DNA of 64,000 nucleotides from Pleurodeles waltl (lineage: Eukaryota; Chordata; Amphibia; Caudata; Salamandridae): the NCBI RefSeq assembly GCF_031143425.1, contig NC_090439.1:353084027-353148026 (forward strand), given 5' to 3'. Positions 11,917 through 21,672 of this stretch are shown here, one piece after another. The position numbers and the translations under genes were made by a program. Position 1 is the stretch's first letter, and each line of letters opens with the position of its first letter. Under the pieces are notes generated by a model. That model was given only the letters and a program-made list of their open reading frames with translations. It made no database searches and was not told the origin of the DNA.

Positions 11917-13560
11917 TCACCCATTTTCAAACTGTCTGTGCCAGAAGGGACAATTGAGATGAATGTATGCCCCCTGTTTCTGTAGATAATACATTGTTGT
12001 CATGTTGTCTGTCCTTATTAACATTGTTTTGTGTGTGATCTGTGGTTGAAATGCTTTGAGTGCTAAGAACACTGCCAGGAATTCCAAGTGGTTTATGTGG
12101 TAAGTCTGCTGAAATGAGTCCCATTCTCCCTGTATTGTAAGATTGTTGAGATGGGCTCCCCAACCTGTCATTGATGCATCGGTGGTGATTACTGTCTGTG
12201 GCACAGGGTCCTAAAATGGCCGCCCCTTTGATAAGTTAGTGTGATTCCACCATTGCAGAGAGCTGTAAGTCTGGCGGTACAACAACACTAGATCCTGAGG
12301 TTGACCCTGTGCCAGAGACCATTGTTGTGAGAGACACTGTTGCAGGGGTCTCATGTTTAGACGTGCATTGGGCACTATTGATATGCAGGATTCCATCATT
12401 CCCAAGAGTTTCATAATAAGTCTTACTGTGTAAGTTTGATTGTATTGCAGTTGAGATATGAGACTGTGGAACACCTGAATTCTTTGTGGGTTTGGGTAGG
12501 CTAATGCTGACTGAGTGTTGAGAATTGCTCCCAGATATGGTTGTATTTTCGCTGGCTGAAGGTAAGACTTCTGGTAAATGATTGTGAACCCTAAATTGTA
12601 TAGGGTATTAATTGTGTATTGTGTGTGATGTTGACAAGTTTGAATGGTACTGGCTTTTATTAGCCAGTTGTCTAGATAGGGAAAGATGTGTATATTCTGT
12701 TTTCTGAGGTAGGCTGCAACCACTGCTAGGCATTTGGTAAATACCTTTGGTGCTGTTGTTACTCCGAAAGGTAGCACTTTGAATTGGTAGTGCTTGCCTG
12801 CTATTACAAACCTTAAGTATTTGCGGTGTGCTGGACGTATATCAATATGGAAGTAAGCATCTTTTAGATCTAATGCTGTCATATAGTCTTGTTTTTGTAA
12901 CAAGGGGATGACATCCCATAGAGTGACCATGTGGAAATGCTCTGAGAGAATGTACTGATTGAGAGGTCTGAGATCGATGATTTGTCTGAGAGTGCCATCC
13001 TTTTTTGGTATGAGGAAGTATAGAGAATATACTCCTGTTCCTTGTTGATTGATGGGTACTACCTCTATTGCACCTTTGAGTAGAAGAGATTCTACCTCTT
13101 GGTTTAGCAGAACAATGTTTTCAGAAGAAAGCTTGTGTGAAAGGGGAATGTTTGGTAGAGTGAAGATGAGTTCTAGGCAATAACCATTGTGGATAATTGA
13201 CAGTACCCATTGATCTGATCTAATTTGTTGCCAATGATGGTGGAAATGTTGCAGTCTTCCTCCCACAAGAGATGTGTGCTGTTTGGGGATGCAGAGAAAG
13301 TCACTGCTTTGATGAGGTGGAGGCACCTCTTGTGACAGTGGATTTGCCCCACCTCTGAAATTGTGTCCTACATAGGAACCCCTGAGAGATCCCCTAGAAT
13401 AATACTGTTGTCCCTGTTTTTGTTGGGACGTAGAGGCCTTTGATGTTTGAGGTTTAAAACCCCCCTCTGAATTGGGGCTTATGAAAAGTGCCCCAAAAAG
13501 ATTTTGTGTGGCCTTTGCTGTATCGGAGTCCTTTTTGAATGTTTCAATGGTGGTATCCAC
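11917..13560 (-). pseudogene. DIRS copy 1 RT/RNase H, broken
   Basis: A 449-codon frame (13560-12211) joins the end of gag directly to RT, which implies a frameshift. RT blocks are visible: LIPKKDGTLRQIIDLR, TALDLKDAYFHIDI, LPFGVTTAPKVFTK and YLDNWLIK. The second catalytic Asp of YxDD is Asn here. A stop at about 12211 separates the RNase H part (12204-11917), which has VITTDASMTGWGAHL, FLAVFLALKAF and RTDNMTTMYYLQKQGA. A further 161-codon piece (11920-11435) covers the rest of RNase H (QLADLLSR) and the start of the methyltransferase-like region. Confidence 0.88.
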
Positions 13561-15001
13561 CTCAGGTCCAAATAGGTGTTGTTTGTGAACGGCATATTAA
13601 GGACCACTTGCTGTATCTCGGGTTTGAATCCTGAGGACCGAAACCAAGCAGGCCTTCTGATCATAACGCTAGTATTTATTCTCATAGCTGTGGTGTCTGC
13701 TGCGTCTAGAGCTGATCTAATTTGATTGTTGGCAATAGCTTGTCCTTCTGCCACTACCTGCTGTGCCCTCTTTTGGTGTTCTGTAGGAAGATATTGAAGA
13801 AACTCCTGCATTTTGTCCTAATGGGCCCTGTCATACCTGGCTAAAAGAGCAAGGGAGTTGGCAATTCTTCACTGATTTGCTGCTTGAGTTGCCACTCTTT
13901 TGCCTGCTGCATCGAATTTGCAGCTTTATCACGGGGTGGAGCATCCCCTGTGGACTGAATATTTGCCCTTTTCCTAGCTGCACTGACCACAATGAAATCA
14001 GGTGGCAATTGTTGTGTTATAAAAATTGGATATGAAGGTGCAGCTTTATAATTTTTTTATCCACCCCAGGTGTTTTAAAGAGCTTTTGCTGGCTCTTTAA
14101 AAATGTTATCAGCATGTTTTAGCATGCCTGGTAGCATCGGCAAACATTGATGCTGTTTATGTATAGAGGATAGGGTGTTAAATAGGAAATCATCCTCTAT
14201 GGGCTCAGAGTGAAGCTGCACATGGTATGTAGCTGCTCTAGCAATGACCTGATTATAGGCCATGGTGTCTTCAGGTGGAGATGACCATGTAGGATACAGA
14301 TCAGGGTCATTAGATGGAACTGGGTCAGAATCGTACATATCCCATGGGTCTATATTATAAGGATTGTCACCCATATAATCCGAATGTGAGGAGACAGGAG
14401 ATTGTGCAGAAAACTGTGTGGGTGTAGGTGGTAGTGGAGTGTCAGGTGGTGGAGAAGTAGGAAGGAGAGGCGAATGCGGTGAAGAAGGCTGATGCACTGT
14501 CTTTGGTTTCTCCTTGTGCTTAAATATTTTTGCCGGTGAAGGCCCAGATTCCAAACCTTCTTGAAATAACAGTTTCCTCTTGGTTATAGGAGGAGGAGAG
14601 ACAATTCTTTTCCTTGTATCCTTTTGGAATTGTATTTTCCTCTGTTTATAGTCCATGACCTCAAGAATGGGCCTAATGTCTGTTGACTCATCTGAAGATG
14701 GAATGTGTTTACTTCTCACAAATGAATGCTCCGAAGGCTTGGTGACTGACTGCTTTAAACTGCCAAAAATGTGGTCTCTGAAGCAGATGGAAGATTTTTG
14801 GCTATGAAGAGGAGCTTGGATGTTTCGGCTCCAAGGTGGTATGTAGACATTTGGGTTCCAAAGTGGAAGCTCCCATCTTACGACTTGATCCTGAAACAGG
14901 CATGGCAGTCTGTTCGTCCTGGTGCATTTTGGCCTTCTTCTACACCGAAACTGAGGGCTGGTCATCGAGATGTAATTTTCAGGTCCGACCATGGCCGGCA
15001 A
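13479..15001 (-). pseudogene. DIRS copy 1 gag-like, broken
   Basis: Two open pieces (15001-14075 and 13811-13479) separated by stops and frameshifts. The first is Pro/Ser/Thr-rich and ends with the conserved RAATYHVQLHSEPIEDD, FNTLSS and LPMLPGMLKHADNIF blocks. The second has the EFLQYLPTEHQKRAQQVVAE helix and RSALDAADTTA. Both match gag of copies 2 and 3 block by block. The N-terminal zinc-ribbon-like part, expected near 15050-15300, is frameshifted. No functional protein is expected. Confidence 0.85.
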
Positions 15002-15779
15002 GCAGTGGTGGACCCAAGGTCTTCTGTCCTGTCTTTTTTTAATGTTTTTGGTGTTAGGAAGGGGCTGGCATACTCAAGTACTGAGCTGCAGGAATAACTT
15101 GACTGTCCCCATCTGATTCACAGTCGGAATCGGAGTCTGCAATGGAAACTGCAGTCCGTGCCTGTTCCTCACTGAAAATGTTGGGCGTTTTATTCTGTCA
15201 ACTTCGATTCCATCTCTAGTCGTTGTGCTCTTCGATCCTGCAAAGTCCTCTTGGATCAGAAGGATTGGCACGCCTCACAGATTTCAACCTTATGGAGAGA
15301 GGCAGAGGTTGCACACCGAGTAATGGTTGGTGTAGGGGACCTTGGCGTGGCACTGAGGGAAGAATCGAAATAAAGTCAGATCCATGAGCCTGTGACACAG
15401 TAGGCCCAAGAAGGGCGCGGGCGCCCGAAAGGGTGTTTAATAGATCCTGACGCTACAATTGGATCGAGTGTAGTTCGAAAAACGCATTTGAAAACGATAC
15501 TGACGTTGAAGAAAAAGATAGAGAAGTTCAGATAGTACTGAATCGAGATCTACCGGAGCGAGAAGGAACATGTCCGAATCAGACGGTGGAAAGAAAACAA
15601 TCTAACAAAGGACTCGATACCCATTCACACTATCACTGAGAGGAAGAGTCAGTCAATCTTGTGATTCGAAAAAGCTTCTTCGAAGAAAAACAACTTGTAA
15701 CACTCCGAGCCCAACACTAGATGGCGAACTTCGAACTTATGCAAAGCATGTGTATCTGCAGCTACATATGCCATCAAAC

Positions 15780-15809
15780 ATATATATATATATGTGTGTG
15801 TGTATATAT
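15780..15809. repeat. TA/TG microsatellite between DIRS copies 1 and 2
   Basis: Thirty bases of pure TA and TG dinucleotides lie exactly between the 5' end of copy 1 (...CATCAAAC) and the 3' end of copy 2 (GGAAAATG...). Another TA run (about 21656-21672) abuts the 5' end of copy 2. Confidence 0.85.
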
Positions 15810-15846
15810 GGAAAATGTCACTTAACCAGTGTACATCTGTTTGTGG

Positions 15847-15990
15847 CATTAGTCGCTGCAGCTGGGCTCGGAGTGTTACAAGTTGTTTTTCTTCGAAGAA
15901 GTCTTTTCGAGTCACGAGACCGAGGGACTCCTCCCATTTCGACTCCATTGCGCATGGGCGTCGACTCCATCTTAGATTGTTTTCCCCGCA
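15847..15990. repeat. DIRS copy 2 left inverted terminal repeat
   Basis: Inverted copy of about 21470-21650. Shared stretch includes GGGCTCGGAGTGTTACAAG, TTCTTCGAAGAAGTC and GCGCATGGGCGTCGACTCC. The centre TTCTTCGAAGAA is itself a perfect 12-bp palindrome. It lacks about 35 bp present in the right repeat. Confidence 0.9.
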
Positions 15991-16160
15991 GAGGGTGAGG
16001 TAGGAGTTGTGTATGCTAGTAATAGTACCCATACAATGGAGTGAATGCGTATGTACATAATGAAGTTTAAAGTAATATATTTATTTACAAATGTACAAAT
16101 GTTTAAGATCTACTTCTAAACGGCTACAGGCTCCCGGGGAGGTGGGTGGGCGCATGTGAG

Positions 16161-16254
16161 TCTGCAGCGACTATGCCACGAACAGATGTACACTGGGTAA
16201 GTGACATTTTCCGTTCGATGGCATGTGTAGCTGCAGATACACATGCTGTGCATA
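16161..16254. repeat. DIRS copy 2 internal complementary region
   Basis: 16161-16212 is complementary to the left outer end 15810-15862 (GGAAAATGTCACTTAACCAG...). 16213-16254 (GTTCGATGGCATGTGTAGC...) is complementary to the right outer end 21655-21614. Base for base it reads as the junction of the two ends, including the variable first base (G at the left end, C in the complement). Confidence 0.92.
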
Positions 16255-16289
16255 GACTAGTAAGCAGTTATCTCCCCAAAAGCGGTGGT

Positions 16290-18143
16290 TCAGCCTGTAG
16301 GAGTTGAAGTAGTTTGAAATAATGTTCTTAGTACAGCTTGACCGACTGTTGCTTGTTGTGCAGTTAACACATCTACACAGTAGTGCTTGGTAAATGTATG
16401 AGGCGTAGACCATGTTGCTGCCTTACATATTTCGTTCATTGGAATATTTCCTAGAAAGGCCATGGTAGCACCTTTCTTTCTGGTTGAGTGTGCCTTTGGT
16501 GTAATAGGCAGTTCTCTTTTAGCTTTAAGATAGAAGGTTTGAATGCACTTAACTATCCATCTAGCAATGCCTTGTTTTGAAATTGGATTTCCTGTATGAG
16601 GTTTTTGAAAGGCGATAAATAGTTGTTTTGTTTTTCGAATTAGTTTAGTTCTGTCAATGTAGTACATTAGTGCTCTTTTGATGTCTAATGTATGTAGTGC
16701 TCTTTCAGCTACAGAATCTGGCTGTGGGAAGAACACTGGTAATTCTACCGTTTGATTCAAGTGGAACAGTGAGATTACTTTTGGTAAAAATTTAGGATTG
16801 GTCCGTAGAACAACTTTATTTTTGTGTATTTGAATAAATGGTTCTTGAATGGTAAATGCTTGAATTTCACTCACTCTTCTTAGAGATGTGATGGCAATTA
16901 AAAATGCAACTTTCCACGTTAAGTATTGCATTTCACAAGAGTGCATGGGCTCAAAAGGTGGACCCATGAGTCGTGTTAAGACAATGTTGAGGTTCCATGA
17001 AGGAACTGGTGGTGTTCTTGGTGGTATAATTCTCTTTAGGCCTTCCATAAACGCTTTTATGACTGGTATCCTAAATAATGAAGTTGAGTGCGTAATTTGC
17101 AGGTAAGCTGAAATTGCCGTAAGATGTATTTTAATGGAAGAGAAAGCTAGTTTAGATTTTTGCAAATGTAGTAAGTATCCTACTATCTCTTTTGCAGATG
17201 CGTGTAAAGGTTGAATTTGATTATTATGGCAGTAATAAACAAATCTTTTCCACTTATTTGCATAGCAGTGTCTAGTGGTAGGTTTTCTAGCTTGTTTTAT
17301 GACCTCCATACATTCCTGTGTGAGGTCTAAGTGCCCGAATTCTAGGATTTCAAGAGCCAAATTGCTAGATTCAGCGATGCCTGATTTGGATGTCTGATCT
17401 GTTGTTTGTGTTGTGTTAACAGATCTGGTCTGTTTGGCAGTTTGACATGAGGTACTACTGAAAGATCTAGTAGTGTTGTGTACCAAGGTTGCCTTGCCCA
17501 TGTTGGTGCTATTAGTATGAGTTTGAGTTTGTTTTGACTCAACTTGTTTACTAGATATGGAAGAAGTGGGAGAGGGGGAAAAGCGTACACAAATATCCCT
17601 GACCAGTTCATCCATAGTGCATTGCCCTGAGACTGATGTTGTGGGTACCTGGATGCGAAGTTTTGGCATTTTGAGTTTTCTTTTGTTGCAAATAAATCTA
17701 TTTGTGGCGTTCCCCACATTCTGAAGTAAGCGTTCAGTATTTGGGGGTGAATTTCCCATTCGTGGATCTGTTGGTGATCCCGAGAGAGATTGTCTGCTAA
17801 CTGATTCTGAATCCCTGGAATAAATTGTGCTATTAGGCGAATGTGGTTGTGAATCGCCCAATGCCATATTTTTTGTGTTAGGAGACACAACTGTGTTGAG
17901 TGTGTTCCTCCCTGTTTGTTTAGGTAATACATTGTTGTCATGTTGTCTGTTTTGACAAGAGTGTATTTGTGGGTTATTATGGGTTGAAATGCTTTCATCG
18001 CTAGAAACACTGCTTACAGTTCTAAGTGGTTTATATGAAACTGTCTTTGCTGAATGTCCCATTGTCCTTGGATGCTGTGCTGATTGAGGTGTGCTCCCCA
18101 CCCTGTCATGGATGCATCTGTCGTTATTACGTATTGTGGCACT
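16290..18143 (-). CDS. DIRS copy 2 tyrosine recombinase (open 3' part)
   Basis: The frame is open from just after a stop at 18147 down to 16290; the first ATG in this open part is at 18101. The C-terminal half is a tyrosine recombinase: core-binding part (TRHCYANKWKRFVYYC), first catalytic Arg in ITSLRRVSEIQAF, then HSTRKKG (HxxR), AATWS and FTKHYCVD with the nucleophilic Tyr. Such enzymes insert the circular DIRS DNA without a target duplication (family knowledge). The N-terminal half overlaps RNase H and MT in another frame and is Ser/Thr/Gln/Asn-rich. Upstream of the stop the same frame is open again from 19239 to 18147, directly following gag's TGA. All catalytic residues are present. Confidence 0.87.
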   Translation of the reverse strand, partial: SATIRNNDRCIHDRVGSTPQSAQHPRTMGHSAKTVSYKPLRTVSSVSSDESISTHNNPQIHSCQNRQHDNNVLPKQTGRNTLNTVVSPNTKNMALGDSQPHSPNSTIYSRDSESVSRQSLSGSPTDPRMGNSPPNTERLLQNVGNATNRFICNKRKLKMPKLRIQVPTTSVSGQCTMDELVRDICVRFSPSPTSSISSKQVESKQTQTHTNSTNMGKATLVHNTTRSFSSTSCQTAKQTRSVNTTQTTDQTSKSGIAESSNLALEILEFGHLDLTQECMEVIKQARKPTTRHCYANKWKRFVYYCHNNQIQPLHASAKEIVGYLLHLQKSKLAFSSIKIHLTAISAYLQITHSTSLFRIPVIKAFMEGLKRIIPPRTPPVPSWNLNIVLTRLMGPPFEPMHSCEMQYLTWKVAFLIAITSLRRVSEIQAFTIQEPFIQIHKNKVVLRTNPKFLPKVISLFHLNQTVELPVFFPQPDSVAERALHTLDIKRALMYYIDRTKLIRKTKQLFIAFQKPHTGNPISKQGIARWIVKCIQTFYLKAKRELPITPKAHSTRKKGATMAFLGNIPMNEICKAATWSTPHTFTKHYCVDVLTAQQATVGQAVLRTLFQTTSTPTG

Positions 18144-19540
18144 GAGTCAGGAAAAGGCCGCCCTTGGTTTAAATTTATACTGTTCCACCATTGAAGCGAG
18201 ATGTAGGTTTGGCGGTCTATCAACACCAGATCTAGAAGTTGACCCTGTGCCTGTGACCACTGTGATGCTAGGCACTGTTGTAAGGGCCGCATGTGCAACC
18301 TTGCGTTTGGGACAATGGCTATGCATGAGGACATCATGCCTAGGAGTTTCATTACTAATTTGACCTGTATCTTTTGGTTTGGATACATGGCTTGTATTAC
18401 ATTGTGGAATGTTTTGACTCTTTGTGGACTTGGAGTGGCAATTCCTTTTACTGTGTTGATTGTTGCTCCTAGGTATTGCTGTGTTTGACACGGCAGAAGG
18501 TGAGACTTTGAGTAATTGATTGAGAAACCTAGTTTGTGTAGGGTTTCTATGACATAATTTGTGTGTTGTGAACACTGTATTTGCGTGTTGGTTTTGATTA
18601 ACCAATCGTCTAGGTACGGGAACACATGTATTTGCTGCCTTCTGATATTTGCAGCTACTACTGCTAGACATTTTGTAAAATCTCTTGGCGCAGTCGTTAT
18701 TCCGAATGGCAACACTTTGAACTGGTAATGTATCCCTTGGAATACAAACCTTAGGTACTTTCTGTGTGAAGGATGTATTGGTATATGGAAATATGCAACC
18801 TTTAGATCCAGTGTTGTCATGTAGTCTTGTTGTTTGAGCAGTGGGATTACTTCTTGTAATGTAACCATGTGAAAGTGGTCCGATTTGATGTATGTATTTA
18901 ATATTCTGAGATCTAGTATAGGTCTTAGAGTTTTGTCTTTTTTGGGTATCAGAAAGTACAGTGAGTAAACTCCTGTGTTTAGTTCTTGTTTTGGTATTAA
19001 TTCTATTGCTTCTTTTTGGAGCAATGCTTGAACTTCTAATCCTAGAAGATTTATATGTTGTTTTGACATACTGTGTGTTTTCGGTGGGACTGTTGGAGGG
19101 AATTTGAGGAATTCTATGCAATAACCAGGCTGGATAATTGCTAGTACCCAAGTATCTGTTGTTATCTCCTCCCAATGTTTGTAAAATTGGCTTAGTCTTC
19201 CCCCCACAGGTGTTATGTGATGGGGATGTGTGACTTGTAAGTCACTGCTTATTTTGAGGACTTTTGGGGCTTTGGAATTTTCCTCTATTTTTTTGGAATT
19301 GTCCCCCTCTATATTGCCCCCGAAAACTTCCCCGCTGATATTGGCTTTGGTAAGTGGGCCTTGTTTGTGATGTTGTGGTTTCTGTAGGTTGTCCTCGAAA
19401 CCCTCCCCTAAAAGGTGTTTTGCGAAATGTGCCTCTGCTCTGCGGGGAGTAGAGTGCGCCCATGGCTTTCGCTGTATCAGTGTCTTTCTTGAGTTTATCA
19501 ATAGCAGTGTCGACTTCCGGCCCAAACAACTGCTGTTCAT
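17342..19540 (-). pseudogene. DIRS copy 2 RT/RNase H/MT-like, one stop
   Basis: Reverse transcriptase blocks LIPKKDKTLRPILDLR, TLDLKVAYFHIPI, LPFGITTAPRDFTK and YLDDWLIK; RNase H blocks VITTDASMTGWGAHL, VKTDNMTTMYYLNKQGGT and NQLADNLSR; then a methyltransferase-like region with PQIDLFATKENSKC, VYAFPPLPLLPYL and LILIAPTWARQPWY. A single in-frame TAA at 18014-18016 interrupts after HINHLEL; copy 3 has a Leu codon there. A further change is Val for Asp in the DLKDAY block of RT. Apart from these, the frame is open for about 730 codons. It starts inside gag, in a different frame, so translation needs frameshifting or its own start (inference). Confidence 0.9.
19242..19244 (-). other. gag stop TGA-CT in frame with recombinase (copy 2)
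   Basis: Gag ends AAG-CAG-TGA-CTT. After the TGA the same frame is open for about 360 codons until 18147, and then again to the end of the recombinase. Copy 3 has CAA-TGA-CTC at the same place and copy 1 CAG-TGA-CTT. TGA followed by C is a leaky stop context (established knowledge); readthrough here is inference. Confidence 0.5.
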
Positions 19541-21257
19541 TAAATGGCATATTTAGCACGGCTTGTTGAATTTCCGGCTTGAAACCTGACGTGCGCAGCC
19601 ATGCGTGCCTTCTTATTGTTATTGCAGAATTTACTGTCCTTGCAGCCGTATCTGCTGCATCCATTGAAGACCGTATCTGATTATTAGAGATACTTTGTCC
19701 TTCTTCCACCACTTGTTGTGCTCTTTTTTGGAACTCCTTGGGTAAGTGTTCTATCAAATGTTGCATCTCATCCCAGTGAGCTCTATCATATCTTGCCAAA
19801 AGTGCTTGTGAATTGGCAATGCGCCATTGGTTTGCTGCTTGAGCTGCAACCCTTTTGCCCGCAGCATCAAATTTGCGACTCTCTTTGTCTGGAGGTGGTG
19901 CGTCCCCCGAGGTATGAGAGTTTGCTCTCTTATGAGCTGCCCCGACAACTACTGAGTCTGGTGTTAACTGCGTTGTAATATAAACAGGATCTGTTGGCGG
20001 TGGCTTGTACTTTTTCTCCACCCTTGGAGTTATGGCTCGGCCTTTAACAGGATCCTGAAAGATTTGTTTTGAATGTTTTAGCATTCCTGGGAGCATAGGT
20101 AGTCTTTGGTATTGGCTATGAGTGGAGGATAGCGTGTTAAACAAAAAATCATCCTCAATTGGTTCGGAATGCAAGGTGACGTTATGGAAAGCAGCTGCCC
20201 TTGCGATCACCTGTGTGTAAGATGTACTGTCCTCAGGAGGGGACGGCCTGGCAGGGTACGAGTCTGGGCTGTTGTCCGATACTGGAGCATCGTAAAGGTC
20301 CCATGCATCTGGATCATCTTGACTCATAGCAGTATGAGTCGGGGAGTGCATCAGTGGAGGAGTTGCTACTGGTGATGTGTGCACTGATGGTGGTGGAGAC
20401 GGTGGTGGAGTTGTTTTCTTTGCCACCTTTGCCTGTGGCTCCTTGTCCTTCTCTTGAAAGGCAAGTTTTCTTTTTATTTTAATTGGGGGAAGAGTGGTTA
20501 TCTTCCCTGTGCCTTGATGAATGTGGAGCCTCCTTTGAGTATAGTCTGGCTCTACAGCTTGAAGTTCCTCTCCAAATCTATGTTTTTGCATTTGGGAGGA
20601 CAATCCTTGTTCCTCTGTATAGGAACCTGTTTTCGGCTCCGAGGCTGGATGTTTCGGAACCGAAACATTTTCGGACGTCTTTTTAGGCTCCGAAGAAACC
20701 TTTGTAATTTTCGGCGTGGTGGTGTCTCGGTGCCGAATTTGTTCGGTGCCGCTGTCATGGCCCCGAAATTTCTCGGAGCCGATGTCTCGGGTCCGAGATT
20801 GCTGTGTGGCGGTATCTCGACCGGAGTTGGATGACTTCGACACCAGCGTGCCCTTTTTCGGTGCCTTGGCTCGGTCACCTAGTTTTTGGGTTAAGCCATG
20901 GCCTGTTGGCGGTGGTGTCCCCTGGGCTTTTGTTGACTTCTCGTGAGTCTTATGTTTCGACGTCTTACTCACGGTTTTCGGCATTTCTTCGGGCTCGAGC
21001 TCTTCCGAGTCCGACTCGTGGATAGAGAAAGCTTCCTCTTCCTCTTCGAAGCGCTCTTGTCCTGTCGGCGTCGACGCCATCTGCAGTCTTCTGGCTCTTC
21101 GGTCTCTTAACGTCTTTCTGGACCGAAACGCTCGACAGGCCTCACAAGTATCTTCCTTGTGCTCTGGGGACAAGCACAAGTTACAGACCAGATGCTGATC
21201 CGTATACGGATACTTGTTATGGCATTTTGGACAGAAGCGGAATGGGGTCCGTTCCAT
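19242..21257 (-). CDS. DIRS copy 2 gag-like protein, intact (671 aa)
   Basis: Start chosen at ATG 21257 because copy 3 begins at the equivalent ATG. The frame stays open upstream past the element end, but that part is the terminal repeat. Residues 1-41 carry cysteine pairs (FCPKC near 9-12, CNLC near 25-28, CEAC near 38-41), a zinc-ribbon-like arrangement. Then comes a long charged and Pro/Ser/Thr-rich region, conserved blocks LHSEPIEDDFLFNTLSS and LPMLPGMLKH, and helical EEFQKRAQQVVEEGQSIS-like and RSSMDAADTAA segments. The C-terminus is Arg/Gly-rich (FRGQYRGGQF). The protein probably packages RNA (inference). It ends Q-TGA, and TGA is followed by CT and a long open frame. A 3' part overlaps the RT frame. 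Confidence 0.9.
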   Translation of the reverse strand: MERTPFRFCPKCHNKYPYTDQHLVCNLCLSPEHKEDTCEACRAFRSRKTLRDRRARRLQMASTPTGQERFEEEEEAFSIHESDSEELEPEEMPKTVSKTSKHKTHEKSTKAQGTPPPTGHGLTQKLGDRAKAPKKGTLVSKSSNSGRDTATQQSRTRDIGSEKFRGHDSGTEQIRHRDTTTPKITKVSSEPKKTSENVSVPKHPASEPKTGSYTEEQGLSSQMQKHRFGEELQAVEPDYTQRRLHIHQGTGKITTLPPIKIKRKLAFQEKDKEPQAKVAKKTTPPPSPPPSVHTSPVATPPLMHSPTHTAMSQDDPDAWDLYDAPVSDNSPDSYPARPSPPEDSTSYTQVIARAAAFHNVTLHSEPIEDDFLFNTLSSTHSQYQRLPMLPGMLKHSKQIFQDPVKGRAITPRVEKKYKPPPTDPVYITTQLTPDSVVVGAAHKRANSHTSGDAPPPDKESRKFDAAGKRVAAQAANQWRIANSQALLARYDRAHWDEMQHLIEHLPKEFQKRAQQVVEEGQSISNNQIRSSMDAADTAARTVNSAITIRRHAWLRTSGFKPEIQQAVLNMPFNEQQLFGPEVDTAIDKLKKDTDTAKAMGALYSPQSRGTFRKTPFRGGFRGQPTETTTSQTRPTYQSQYQRGSFRGQYRGGQFQKNRGKFQSPKSPQNKQ

Positions 21258-21469
21258 CAGCCTTGAAGTCACACGTGGCCGGGCCGACCAGGCCCCGACG
21301 GGGGATCGAAAAAACCCCGAAGGGCCACCGGAGCTCTTCAAAATTCGGTGTCTATCAGTTGTAACTAACCCGATACCAAACGCAAACAATACCGACGATT
21401 TTTCCGAGATTCTAACTAACTTTCCAACCCGAAACACAGAGCGAAAAGGAACACGTCCGAACCCGATGG

Positions 21470-21655
21470 CGGAAAAAAAACAATCTAAGATGGAGTCGAC
21501 GCCCATGCGCAATGGAGTCGAAATGGGAGGAGTCCCTCGGTCTCGTGACTCGAAAAGACTTCTTCGAAGAAAAACAACTTGTAACACTCCGAGCCCAACA
21601 CCAGATGGCAGGATGTGCACAGCATGTGTATCTGCAGCTACACATGCCATCGAAC
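21470..21655. repeat. DIRS copy 2 right inverted terminal repeat
   Basis: Inverted partner of 15847-15990, ending ...ACACATGCCATCGAAC at 21655. It contains the start of the transcribed strand and, with 21258-21469, forms the roughly 400-bp leader before gag. No TATA box was identified with confidence. Confidence 0.9.
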
Positions 21656-21672
21656 ATATATATATATATAAA

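Larger units (their letters stand above)
9875..15779 (-). mobile_element. DIRS retrotransposon copy 1 (full-length, decayed)
   Basis: About 5.9 kb. The 3' end is at 9875 (GGAAAATGTCACTTACC) and the 5' end at 15779 (CCATCAAAC). The order on the minus strand is gag fragments (15001-13479), RT/RNase H (13560-11917) and tyrosine recombinase (11586-10674), then an ICR at 10228-10330 and the left terminal repeat. All three genes carry frameshifts and stops, and the RT active site reads YLDN instead of YLDD. The terminal repeat still has the TTCTTCGAAGAA core (9990-10001). It is older than copies 2 and 3, judging by its broken frames and lost CpGs. It inserted into a dispersed repeat at 9874. Confidence 0.92.
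15810..21655 (-). mobile_element. DIRS retrotransposon copy 2 (nearly intact)
   Basis: 5,846 bp. Minus-strand order: 5' terminal repeat (21655 to about 21470), gag (21257-19242), RT/RNase H/methyltransferase-like (19540-17342), tyrosine recombinase (same frame as gag, ending at 16290), ICR (16161-16254), 3' terminal repeat (about 15990-15810). CpGs are well kept in the terminal repeats (for example CTTCGAAGAAGTC, GCGCATGGGCGTCGACTCC), a sign of youth in a methylated genome. About 35 bp of the left terminal repeat is missing just after GTCGCTGCAG (15862). There is one premature stop in RNase H and one in the upstream part of the recombinase frame. No target-site duplication is seen, as expected for DIRS. 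Confidence 0.95.
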
